From Methyloligella sp. (GTDB lineage: Bacteria > Pseudomonadota > Alphaproteobacteria > Rhizobiales > JALUTE01), in contig JALUTE010000406.1 of assembly GCA_027058255.1 (NCBI GenBank), positions 1 through 8,908 on the forward strand: a stretch of 8,908 nt of DNA, read 5' to 3'. Position 1 is the first letter of the stretch. Every line of letters starts with the position of its first letter. A model generated the notes under the pieces. That model was not told where the DNA came from. It searched no databases and saw only the letters and a list, made by a program, of their open reading frames with translations. Positions 1-5,077 of this stretch are shown one piece after another. A program made the position numbers and the translations under genes.

Positions 1-75
1 GGGCGGGCGCTCTGGCTTGGTGCTCGAGGGAAAGACTCGGGCCCAACGCCGGCGGCGGTGCGCGCGCACGGCCGC
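1..75. other. Window edge, no gene called
   Basis: I see no supportable coding region here. The stretch lies beyond the stop codon of the minus-strand esterase. A 12-nt perfect palindrome, GTGCGCGCGCAC (58-69), sits 7 nt past that stop and could form part of a GC-rich terminator, but no T tract follows it in either direction. Whatever gene lies to the left is outside the window. Confidence 0.4.
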
Positions 76-768
76 TCAGCGCTCGCTCGCCGGGCGCCTC
101 GACAGCGCGCGGGCGAGGAAGGCGCCGCCGAGCCGCAGGCCTTCGCCATCGATGCCGTGGCCCATGCCGGGGCTCTCATGCCACTCGACCCCGATGCCGG
201 CGCGGGCCAGCGCCTCGCGGGTGATGTGCATGGCCTCGACGGGAATGACCTCGTCGCGGTCGCCATGCACGAGAAGGACGGGCGGAAAGCCGCCCGCGCG
301 CCCCTTCACATCCTCGGCCAGATGCTCGGGCCCCGCGATCATGCCGGAATAGCCGAGGATGGCCGCGGGCGGCGGTATGCGACGCAGCCCCACATGCAGG
401 GCCATCATCGTCCCTTGCGAGAACCCCACCAGCGCCAGGCGGTCGGCTCCGAGGCCGAGGCGCGCCAGCTCGCGGTCCAGGAAGCGCTCCAGCGCGGGCG
501 CCGCCGCCGTCACGCCCCGCCAATATTCCGTCGGGTCGCGAAAGGTGAGCCGAAACCATTGCCGCCCGCCCATGGGCGCGCCCTCGCAGGGCTCCGGCGC
601 ATGGGGCGAGACGAAGGCCGCATCCGGCAGGAGCCCGCGCCATTCCTGCGCAAGGGGGATGAGATCGTCCCCATTGGCCCCGAAGCCGTGCAGAAGCACA
701 ACGAGGCTCTGCGCCTCGCCCCCGCTTGCCGGCGCCAGCCTCGGCCCGTCCAGATCGGCTTGTGTCAT
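76..768 (-). CDS. Alpha/beta-hydrolase carboxylesterase (phospholipase/carboxylesterase family)
   Basis: This is a 230-residue protein of the phospholipase/carboxylesterase (Abhydrolase_2) family, small cytosolic serine hydrolases that cleave short acyl esters or lysophospholipids. The oxyanion-loop motif HGFGANGDDL is at residues 27-36. The nucleophile elbow GFSQG places the catalytic serine at Ser117, the acid is most likely Asp172 in HGDRDEVIP, and the histidine is His204 in GMGHG, so the triad is complete and in the usual order. Length is normal for the family (about 210-230). The start at 768 was chosen over an upstream in-frame ATG at 900 because homology begins just after it and the 44 extra residues look like untranslated leader; GGGGAG at 779-784 is a possible ribosome binding site. 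There is no signal peptide. The gene is divergent from gluQRS, and the natural substrate cannot be told from sequence. Confidence 0.92.
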   Translation of the reverse strand: MTQADLDGPRLAPASGGEAQSLVVLLHGFGANGDDLIPLAQEWRGLLPDAAFVSPHAPEPCEGAPMGGRQWFRLTFRDPTEYWRGVTAAAPALERFLDRELARLGLGADRLALVGFSQGTMMALHVGLRRIPPPAAILGYSGMIAGPEHLAEDVKGRAGGFPPVLLVHGDRDEVIPVEAMHITREALARAGIGVEWHESPGMGHGIDGEGLRLGGAFLARALSRRPASER

Positions 769-805
769 GGTGCGCACGCTCCCCGCATCGTTTCCTTCGA
801 GACCC

Positions 806-834
806 GGGCTGAAATATAAGATTACCGCGCTTGG
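806..834 (-). promoter_or_regulatory. Possible promoter of the esterase gene
   Basis: An AT-rich island in GC-rich DNA contains TATATT on the minus strand (818-813), one mismatch from the -10 consensus, about 45 nt upstream of the esterase start codon. No good -35 hexamer lies 16-18 nt further upstream. The call rests on composition, the -10 match and the divergent arrangement only. Confidence 0.3.
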
Positions 835-846
835 CGCACGCTGTTT

Positions 847-866
847 GTGCGGGCGCAGGCCCGCAC
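847..866. repeat. Perfect 8-bp inverted repeat in the divergent intergenic region
   Basis: GTGCGGGC (847-854), loop GCAG, and GCCCGCAC (859-866) form a perfect GC-rich hairpin midway between the divergent esterase and gluQRS genes. No T run follows on the plus strand, so a classical terminator is unlikely there. It could be an operator dyad or a leader hairpin of the gluQRS transcript; its function is unknown. Confidence 0.45.
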
Positions 867-926
867 CGCCACCGCGCCCGCCCGGAGCTGTCCGGTGCAC
901 GCGCGCCTCGACCGAAGGTCCAGCCC

Positions 927-1781
927 ATGCCCACCCTGCGTTTCGCGCCGAGCCCGAATGGTCTTCTGCATCTCGGCCATGCCTTCTCGGCGCTGGTGAC
1001 CGCTGCCTGGGCGCGCCGCCTGCAAGGCCGCCTCCTCCTGCGCATCGAGGACATCGACCCCCAGCGCTCGCGGCGCGACTTCATCGAGGCGATCATGCGC
1101 GATCTCGCCTGGCTCGGCCTCGAATGGGAGGAGCCGGTGCGCCACCAGTCGGAGCACATGGACGACTATCGCGCGGCGCTCGCGCGTCTCGATGCGCTGG
1201 GGGTGCTCTATCCCTGTTTCGCGAGCCGGGCCGAGATCCGCGCCGCCGCCGGCGCGGCGCGCGATCCCGATGGCGCGCCCCTCTATCCGGGCCTGCACAG
1301 GCACCTTCCTCCCGCCGAGATCGCCGCCCGCAAGGCCCGGGGCGAGCCCTTTGCGCTGCGCCTCGACATGCAGGCCGCCCTGGGCCTGGCGCGCGAGCGC
1401 GCGGGCGGGCGCATCACCTTCACCGAGCTCTCGGCCGACGGGGAGGCCCGGCGCATCGAGGCGTGCCCGGAGCGCTGGGGGGACGTGGTCATCGCCCGCA
1501 AGGACGTGCCCACCAGCTATCACCTCGCGGTGGTGGTGGACGATGCCTTGCAGGGCGTCACCCATGTGACCCGAGGGCGCGATCTCCTCGCCGCCACCGA
1601 CATCCACCGCCTTCTCCAGATCCTGCTGGAGCTGCCGGAGCCGGTCTATCACCATCACCGCCTGGTCCTCGGGCCCGACGGAGCCAAGCTCTCCAAGAGC
1701 CGCGGCGACAGGGCCCTCGCCGCCCTGCGCGCGGCCGGCGCGAGCCCCGCCGACATTCGCCGCCGCCTCGGCCTCGACTGA
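927..1781 (+). CDS. gluQRS: Glutamyl-Q tRNA(Asp) synthetase
   Basis: This 284-residue paralogue of the glutamyl-tRNA synthetase catalytic domain activates glutamate without tRNA and attaches it to queuosine-34 of tRNA-Asp. It consists only of the Rossmann-type catalytic core and lacks the C-terminal anticodon-binding domain, as expected for the family (about 290-310 residues). The N-terminal RFAPSPNGLLHLGHA segment carries the HIGH signature as HLGH (residues 15-18), and KLSKS (254-258) is the KMSKS loop. GRDLL (217-221) and the ITFTE segment are typical GluRS-core features. The start at 927 is set by the conserved N-terminus; the 32 in-frame residues upstream are not family-like. The usual zinc-site pattern CxC...Yx3C is altered: Cys97 and Tyr120 are present, but the second and last cysteines are Ala99 and His124. 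The gene is divergent from the esterase and probably monocistronic. Confidence 0.95.
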   Translation: MPTLRFAPSPNGLLHLGHAFSALVTAAWARRLQGRLLLRIEDIDPQRSRRDFIEAIMRDLAWLGLEWEEPVRHQSEHMDDYRAALARLDALGVLYPCFASRAEIRAAAGAARDPDGAPLYPGLHRHLPPAEIAARKARGEPFALRLDMQAALGLARERAGGRITFTELSADGEARRIEACPERWGDVVIARKDVPTSYHLAVVVDDALQGVTHVTRGRDLLAATDIHRLLQILLELPEPVYHHHRLVLGPDGAKLSKSRGDRALAALRAAGASPADIRRRLGLD

Positions 1782-1984
1782 CGGGCAGCCCCCGCCAGGG
1801 CGCATGCAAGCGATTGATTTCCAACGATCATAAACGAAGTGTTAACATTCGCGGGCGAGAGTTCTGGCATGGAGGTCGATCCTGCGGGATTGTCGGCGCC
1901 GAAATGCCGGTCTGTGTGCGGCAGCGCACCATTCGTGGATCCGGAAACCGGCGGGACGACCTGGGCGGAGACCGGCACAAGACC
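1782..1984. other. Intergenic region between gluQRS and the zapA-proximal gene
   Basis: This 203-nt region has lower GC content around 1811-1850 and no codon-like third-position bias. It contains the CtrA-like box listed separately. I see no convincing terminator for gluQRS and no complete sigma-70 promoter. An in-frame ATG at 1904 could extend the downstream gene, but the codons between it and 1985 lack the GC3 bias seen after 1985. Confidence 0.5.
1831..1846 (+). promoter_or_regulatory. CtrA-like box (one mismatch)
   Basis: TAAA-CGAAGTG-TTAAC matches the alphaproteobacterial CtrA consensus TTAA-N7-TTAAC at 8 of 9 fixed positions. It lies about 140 nt upstream of the unknown gene at 1985 and about 720 nt before zapA. 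The match is seen in the sequence; regulation by CtrA is inference. Confidence 0.4.
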
Positions 1985-2479
1985 ATGGGGCACATAGCGC
2001 TTATCGACCCTGCCACCCTCGGCCTCGGCGCGAGCGCGTTCGCCTTTGCGCTCACCGCCATCATGAGCCTCGCGGTCCTGGGGACGGCGGCCCCGGTTCG
2101 GGGCCATATGCGGTCTCTGGACGGAAGGGATGGGGCCGGCCTGCCTTGCGGGTCGGCACGGGCTGCGGGGCTTGCGGGCCAGTGGCGTCGCCTCGGGGAG
2201 CGGATCGACGACGGCATCGCCCGCAGCCGGGCGGCCGGGGCCTTTCATGGGCAGGCGCGTGAGCAGCTCGACTCCGCCGCCTTCGCGCTCGATCGCCTCA
2301 GAGCGGAGTTCTCCGACATCTTTCCCGCCGATCAGGGCGAGACGGCCGCCGCCATGCCGAAGGCCGAGGCCCGTCCCAAGCCCAGGCCCAAGCGCACCCG
2401 CCGCACCGGCCAGCGCAAGCGTCGCGCGGGCCGCACCGGCGCCCGCCGCGCCCGCCGCAGCGCCCGCAATGCCGCATGA
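1985..2479 (+). CDS. Hypothetical protein: N-terminal membrane segment, helical middle, very basic tail
   Basis: I do not recognise this 164-residue protein. Nearly every codon ends in G or C, which supports real coding in this frame. Residues 11-37 are a hydrophobic stretch fitting one transmembrane helix; an Asp precedes it and Arg residues follow, so the positive-inside rule suggests the C-terminus is cytoplasmic. Residues 66-112 look like a charged amphipathic helix. Residues 129-164 hold 17 Arg/Lys in 36 residues and no acidic residue, resembling histone-H1-like nucleic-acid-binding tails. The ATG at 1985 was chosen for the codon-bias onset and the hydrophobic N-terminus; its ribosome binding site is poor (GGAG at 1967-1970, 14 nt away). 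It lies 84 nt upstream of zapA, where Caulobacter has zauP, but I see no clear similarity to ZauP/DUF4164. A role in tethering DNA or partners near the division site is speculation. Confidence 0.65.
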   Translation: MGHIALIDPATLGLGASAFAFALTAIMSLAVLGTAAPVRGHMRSLDGRDGAGLPCGSARAAGLAGQWRRLGERIDDGIARSRAAGAFHGQAREQLDSAAFALDRLRAEFSDIFPADQGETAAAMPKAEARPKPRPKRTRRTGQRKRRAGRTGARRARRSARNAA

Positions 2480-2563
2480 GCCGGCCTCGAGCCCCGCTGA
2501 GGGGTTCGACAATCGTGAACGAATCAGCGACATTGGCTGCACATTCAGGGGTGTAGGAGAGGC

Positions 2564-2932
2564 ATGGGGCAGGTTACGGTCAGTCTGAACGGGCGCGCCT
2601 ACCGTCTCCAATGCGGAGACGGGGAGGAGGCGCGTCTGCGCGAGCTTGCCGGCCACCTCAATCGCCGTATCGACGAGCTGACCCGGAAATTCGGGCGCGT
2701 TGCCGATGACCGCCTGCTCGTCATGGCGGGACTGCTGATCGCGGACGAGCTGTGGGAAGCCAAGGACAAGCTGCGCGAGCTGACCGAGCTTGTCGAGAAG
2801 AGGCTCGGGCGGGATGGCACCGGCGGCAAGGCTCGAGGCACCAAGGCGGCCAAGGGCAAGGCGAAGGCGAAACGCGAGCCCGAGCCCGAGCCGGAGCCCG
2901 AGCCGGAGCCCGAACCCGACGTGGCCGCGTGA
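2564..2932 (+). CDS. zapA: Cell division protein ZapA
   Basis: ZapA binds FtsZ and cross-links or stabilises protofilaments in the Z-ring; it works in the cytoplasm as a dimer or tetramer. The protein has 122 residues. The N-terminal beta/alpha head (about 1-45) has the family pattern VTVSLNGRAYRLQCGDGEE followed by LRELAGHLNRRID, and the conserved ADDRLLVMAGLLIADEL helix is at about 47-63, leading into a coiled coil (about 60-84). After residue 85 the protein departs from the core: a Lys/Ala/Gly-rich basic linker (88-104) is followed by seven consecutive Glu-Pro dipeptides and DVAA. AGGAG at 2555-2559 is a good ribosome binding site 4 nt before the ATG. Downstream are 6S RNA and the folate cyclo-ligase gene, a widespread proteobacterial arrangement that supports the call. 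Confidence 0.93.
   Translation: MGQVTVSLNGRAYRLQCGDGEEARLRELAGHLNRRIDELTRKFGRVADDRLLVMAGLLIADELWEAKDKLRELTELVEKRLGRDGTGGKARGTKAAKGKAKAKREPEPEPEPEPEPEPDVAA
2876..2917 (+). repeat. Hexanucleotide tandem repeat encoding (Glu-Pro)7
   Basis: Seven imperfect GAGCC(C/G) hexamers in the 3' end of zapA encode an alternating Glu-Pro tail. The last unit uses GAA. Such repeats can change length by replication slippage in 6-nt steps, which would keep the zapA frame open and alter only tail length. Confidence 0.9.
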
Positions 2933-2945
2933 GGCGAAGGGGCGG

Positions 2946-3107
2946 CGTCTTTCCTCTGGCGTTCGCCGTGCGAATATCCCATGATGGCGCGAGCAGGGCT
3001 GCGGGGTGCGTCCTCGGACACGCGATCCCCGGGGCCGATAGAATCCGCTAGGGAGCTGACCCTGTTTGGGACCGTGGTCCCTTACACTCGGCGCCCACCT
3101 ACTGACG
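2946..3107 (+). ncRNA. ssrS: Probable 6S RNA
   Basis: 6S RNA binds the housekeeping sigma factor-RNA polymerase holoenzyme by mimicking an open promoter and is made in slow growth. The call rests on synteny (zapA before it, folate cyclo-ligase after it, as in many proteobacteria) and on sequence. The hairpin GGGAC-CGTG-GTCCC (3068-3081) followed by TTACACTCGGCGCC resembles the 3' half of E. coli 6S, where a hairpin is followed by GGTTACAGCC and a CGGCGGC segment. The 5' part has CTCTGGCGTTCGCC, which can pair with CGCCCA near the 3' end. GGGG (3003-3006) and CCCC (3027-3030) close an inner hairpin, and CGTC (2946-2949) can pair with GACG (3104-3107). Ends are approximate; the mature RNA may stop a few nt earlier or later. 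A covariance-model search would settle it. Confidence 0.8.
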
Positions 3108-3131
3108 TAGGGACCCAGCGGGATCATCCCG
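3096..3131 (+). terminator. Two small hairpins at the 3' end of the 6S region
   Basis: CCTAC-TGAC-GTAGG (3098-3111) and CGGGAT-C-ATCCCG (3119-3131) are adjacent dyads at or just past the predicted 3' end of 6S RNA. No T tract follows, so they may be processing or partial termination elements that still allow read-through into the folate gene. Confidence 0.35.
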
Positions 3132-3150
3132 TCCTGACGGCCATCGCGGC

Positions 3151-3210
3151 TCTGCTCACGCCCATCATCTCCATTGCGCCACGTCCCCCCATCCTGCGCC
3201 TGGCACCCCG
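3151..3210 (+). other. C-rich, G-poor leader, possible Rho-utilisation site
   Basis: I count about 31 C against 10 G in these 60 nt, in a genome where C and G are otherwise balanced. It is rich in pyrimidine-C steps. This composition is typical of Rho loading sites and lies in the untranslated stretch between 6S RNA and the folate cyclo-ligase start. No open frame here looks coding. Function is inferred from composition alone. Confidence 0.3.
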
Positions 3211-3261
3211 CGCGCATGGCCGCCTGTGGGACCGCGGCACTCGGGCCGCCTCTCTCCTCTT

Positions 3262-3294
3262 GCGGCTCCCCGTCCCTTTTGCTCTAAGAGCCGC
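3262..3294 (+). promoter_or_regulatory. Hairpin covering the ribosome binding site of the folate cyclo-ligase gene
   Basis: GCGGCTC (3262-3268) pairs perfectly with GAGCCGC (3288-3294), ending 1 nt before the ATG at 3296. The only Shine-Dalgarno-like stretch, AAGAG (3286-3290), is partly inside the right arm. An alternative small dyad, GCTCTAAGAGC (3281-3291), uses the same bases. Either fold would hinder ribosome loading. Confidence 0.45.
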
Positions 3295-3295
3295 C

Positions 3296-3931
3296 ATGGC
3301 GAGTGGCGAGGACAGCCGGCGGGCCGAGGCCAAGGCCGCCCTGCGTCGCAAGGCGCGCGAGCGGCGGGCTCGGGCCCACAGGCGTCTCGGGGCCGTTGCG
3401 GCACGCCGGATCGCCGAGCTCGGATCGCATCTCATCGAGCGCCTCGGTCATGCGCGTGGCGGCAAGGCGGTGGTGGCCGGCTACCATCCCATCGGTGCCG
3501 AGATCGATCCCCTCCCGCTCATGACGCAGCTTGCGGCGCGCGGTCACACGCTCGCCCTTCCCGTCCTGGCCGAGGGCGACGGGCCGCTCGTCTTCCGGCT
3601 CTGGCGCCCGGGCGATCCGCTCGAGCGCGGGCGCCACGACATTGCGGAGCCCCGCGCCGAGCGGCCCGAGGTCGTGCCGGACATCGTGCTGGTGCCCCTG
3701 CTCGCCTTCGATGCCCGGGGTGGGCGGCTCGGCCATGGCGGCGGCCATTACGACCGCACGCTCGCCGCCCTCAGGGCGCGGGCTCTCGAGGGCGATGGCG
3801 CATCGCCCGGCGTTCTTGCCATCGGTCTGGCCTATGCCGAGCAGGGCGTCGACTCATTGCCGCTCGAGCCGCACGACCAGCCGCTCGATCTTGTTCTCAC
3901 CCCCGAGGGCGTGCGCGATTTCGCGCCCTGA
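3296..3931 (+). CDS. 5-formyltetrahydrofolate cyclo-ligase
   Basis: This enzyme (5,10-methenyltetrahydrofolate synthetase, EC 6.3.3.2; YgfA/Fau family) converts 5-formyl-THF to 5,10-methenyl-THF using ATP, returning a storage or inhibitory folate to the one-carbon pool. The 211-residue protein begins with a basic helix, EAKAALRRKARERRA (11-25), typical of the family N-terminus. VVAGYHPIGAEIDPLPL (59-75) holds the conserved Glu-Ile-Asp substrate region. DIVLVPLLAFD (129-139) is followed by the signature RLGHGGGHYDR (144-154), the ATP-phosphate loop. Length is slightly above the usual 180-200. The ATG at 3296 is preferred because upstream codons run back into the 6S RNA; its ribosome binding site is weak (AAGAG) and lies in a hairpin. 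It sits 23 nt before the metallophosphoesterase gene, probably in the same transcript. Placement after 6S RNA is conserved in proteobacteria. Confidence 0.92.
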   Translation: MASGEDSRRAEAKAALRRKARERRARAHRRLGAVAARRIAELGSHLIERLGHARGGKAVVAGYHPIGAEIDPLPLMTQLAARGHTLALPVLAEGDGPLVFRLWRPGDPLERGRHDIAEPRAERPEVVPDIVLVPLLAFDARGGRLGHGGGHYDRTLAALRARALEGDGASPGVLAIGLAYAEQGVDSLPLEPHDQPLDLVLTPEGVRDFAP

Positions 3932-3954
3932 GCCCTCCATTCATGGAAGCCATC

Positions 3955-4779
3955 ATGCGACTGATTTTCTTGGGCGACATCGTCGGGCGTGCCGGACGCA
4001 AAGCGGTGATGCGGCACCTGCCGGCCCTCAAGGCGCGCTTTGCGCCGGATTTCGTCCTCGCCAATGGCGAGAATGCGGCCGGCGGCTTCGGCATCACGGA
4101 GGCGATCCTCCAGGAGCTGTTCGATGCCGGCATCGACGTGGTGACCAGCGGCAACCATATCTGGGATCAGCGCGAGGCGCTCGTCTTCATCGAGCGGCAC
4201 GAGCGGCTCCTGCGCCCGCTCAACTATCCGCCCGGCACGCCGGGGCGCGGCGTCGGCCTCTTTCGCACCGCGAGCGGCGCCGAGGTGCTGGTCATCAATG
4301 CCATGGGCCGCATCTACATGCCCGATCTCGACTGCCCGTTCCGCGCCGTCGAGCAGGAGCTCGCCGCCTGCCCCCTGGCCGAGCGCGCCGATGCGGTGGT
4401 GATCGACTTCCACGGCGAGGCCAGCAGCGAGAAGCAGGCCTTCGCCCGCTTCGTCGATGGCCGGGCGAGCCTGGTGGTGGGCACCCACACCCATGTGCCG
4501 ACGGCCGATGACCGGATTCTCCGGGGCGGCACCGCCTACATCACCGATATCGGCATGTGCGGGGACTATGATTCGGTGATCGGCATGGAGGCCGACGAGT
4601 CCGTCGAGCGGTTCCTGACCAAGATTCCGCGCGGGCGCTTTCAGGTGGCCCGCGGCGAGGCGACGGTCTCGGGCGTCTGCGTGGAGACGGATGACGAGAC
4701 GGGGCTCGCCAGACACCTCTCACCCTTGCGGCTCGGTGGGCTTTTGAGGCCCATCGAGCCGCTCTTTTGGGTCGAGTGA
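3955..4779 (+). CDS. TIGR00282/YmdB-like metallophosphoesterase
   Basis: This 274-residue protein belongs to the YmdB-like calcineurin-type phosphoesterase family. The Bacillus member hydrolyses 2',3'- and 3',5'-cyclic nucleotides and affects biofilm formation and RNA decay; the alphaproteobacterial substrate is not established. Metal ligands expected for the family are present: Asp8 in FLGDIVG, Glu39 and Asn40 in ANGENAAGG, Asn67 in SGNHIWD, His153 in DFHGE, and His178 and His180 in GTHTHVPTAD. The ITDIGMCGDYDSVIG segment (196-210) is also characteristic. Length matches the family (about 260-275). The ATG at 3955 is preferred to the in-frame ATG at 3943 because GGAAG (3945-3949) then lies 5 nt upstream and the protein begins MRLIFLGD. 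It is cytosolic, with no signal peptide, and follows the folate gene by 23 nt. Confidence 0.93.
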   Translation: MRLIFLGDIVGRAGRKAVMRHLPALKARFAPDFVLANGENAAGGFGITEAILQELFDAGIDVVTSGNHIWDQREALVFIERHERLLRPLNYPPGTPGRGVGLFRTASGAEVLVINAMGRIYMPDLDCPFRAVEQELAACPLAERADAVVIDFHGEASSEKQAFARFVDGRASLVVGTHTHVPTADDRILRGGTAYITDIGMCGDYDSVIGMEADESVERFLTKIPRGRFQVARGEATVSGVCVETDDETGLARHLSPLRLGGLLRPIEPLFWVE

Positions 4780-4900
4780 GATAGAGAGGTTGATGTTGCC
4801 CCGGAAAGACTGGCTTGGCAGTGTTGCCGGGTCGGTCCGCAGCACCGCTGAATGCTGCTTGGTCACGCCGCCCTTGGGCAGCAATGGCGGCGGTCTCGTG

Positions 4901-4918
4901 AGGATGACGAATCATCCT
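4901..4918. repeat. Perfect 7-bp inverted repeat, terminator or operator
   Basis: AGGATGA-CGAA-TCATCCT forms a 7-bp stem with a 4-nt loop, 122 nt after the phosphodiesterase stop and 26 nt before the CtrA-type box. No T run follows, so intrinsic termination would be weak. A GANTC methylation site (GAATC, 4909-4913) starts in the loop. Confidence 0.5.
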
Positions 4919-4941
4919 GTCTCCCGAGTCTGCGCCCGAAT

Positions 4942-4960
4942 GGTTAACGAGAGGTTAACG
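4942..4960 (+). promoter_or_regulatory. Consensus CtrA-type binding box
   Basis: TTAACGAGAGGTTAAC (4944-4959) fits TTAA-N7-TTAAC exactly, the binding sequence of the cell-cycle response regulator CtrA in Caulobacter and other Alphaproteobacteria. Seen another way it is a direct repeat of GGTTAACG (4942-4949 and 4953-4960) spaced by 11 bp, one helical turn, suited to a dimer on one DNA face. Two GANTC sites lie just upstream (GAATC 4909-4913, GAGTC 4926-4930). It is about 120 nt before the yebC ATG. Binding is inferred. Confidence 0.6.
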
Positions 4961-4993
4961 CGCAGGCGCGGGCAGTGCGGGGTCATGGGCGAG

Positions 4994-5022
4994 TGGATTT
5001 TGCCCGCGCCCCACCCTATAAA
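4994..5022 (+). promoter_or_regulatory. Candidate yebC promoter
   Basis: TATAAA (5017-5022) is a five-of-six match to the -10 consensus in otherwise GC-rich DNA, and TGGATT (4994-4999) lies 17 nt upstream as a weak -35. Transcription would start near 5029, giving a leader of about 50 nt and placing the CtrA-type box centred near -78. A weak -35 is common at activator-dependent promoters. Confidence 0.4.
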
Positions 5023-5077
5023 TTCGACCGAGAACCCAACCCGCGAACAGCTCCGAAAGTGGCAAGAGACCGAAACC

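Larger units (their letters stand above)
4780..5077. other. Regulatory intergenic region before yebC-ruvCA
   Basis: This 298-nt region has no supportable gene on either strand. The left half (4800-4920) is a series of inverted repeats: GGCA/TGCC (4816-4827), GCAGCA/TGCTGC (about 4840-4859), GCCGCC/GGCGGC flanking TTGGGCAGCAAT (about 4867-4891) and the perfect 7-bp hairpin at 4901-4918. The right half holds the CtrA-type box and a -10 candidate. The left half may be the 3' end of the upstream transcript or a small structured RNA. Confidence 0.5.

Noticed and set aside
359..1984. Plus-strand open frame extending far upstream of the gene at 1985
   Set aside because: The upstream part is antisense to the esterase and out of frame with gluQRS; only the segment from 1985 shows its own coding signature.
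2130..2588. Ala/Pro-rich alternative frame over the basic tail of the gene at 1985
   Set aside because: I considered a frameshift, since this frame reads as an Ala/Pro-rich tail running past the stop at 2479. Third-position GC is much higher in the basic-tail frame, so no frameshift is called.
1655..3217. 520-codon minus-strand open frame
   Set aside because: It runs antisense through the ends of gluQRS, the unknown gene, zapA and the 6S region, has no recognisable domain, and crosses several genes and gaps without regard for their boundaries.
4541..4915. Minus-strand open frame over the phosphodiesterase end and the gap after it
   Set aside because: Most of it is antisense to the phosphodiesterase. 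The part in the gap has no recognisable domain and no clear ribosome binding site, so I cannot support it as a gene.
4790..5077. N-terminal extension of YebC by up to 96 residues
   Set aside because: The family signature begins at the Met at 5078 and the length then matches; the upstream DNA holds promoter-like and CtrA-type signals.
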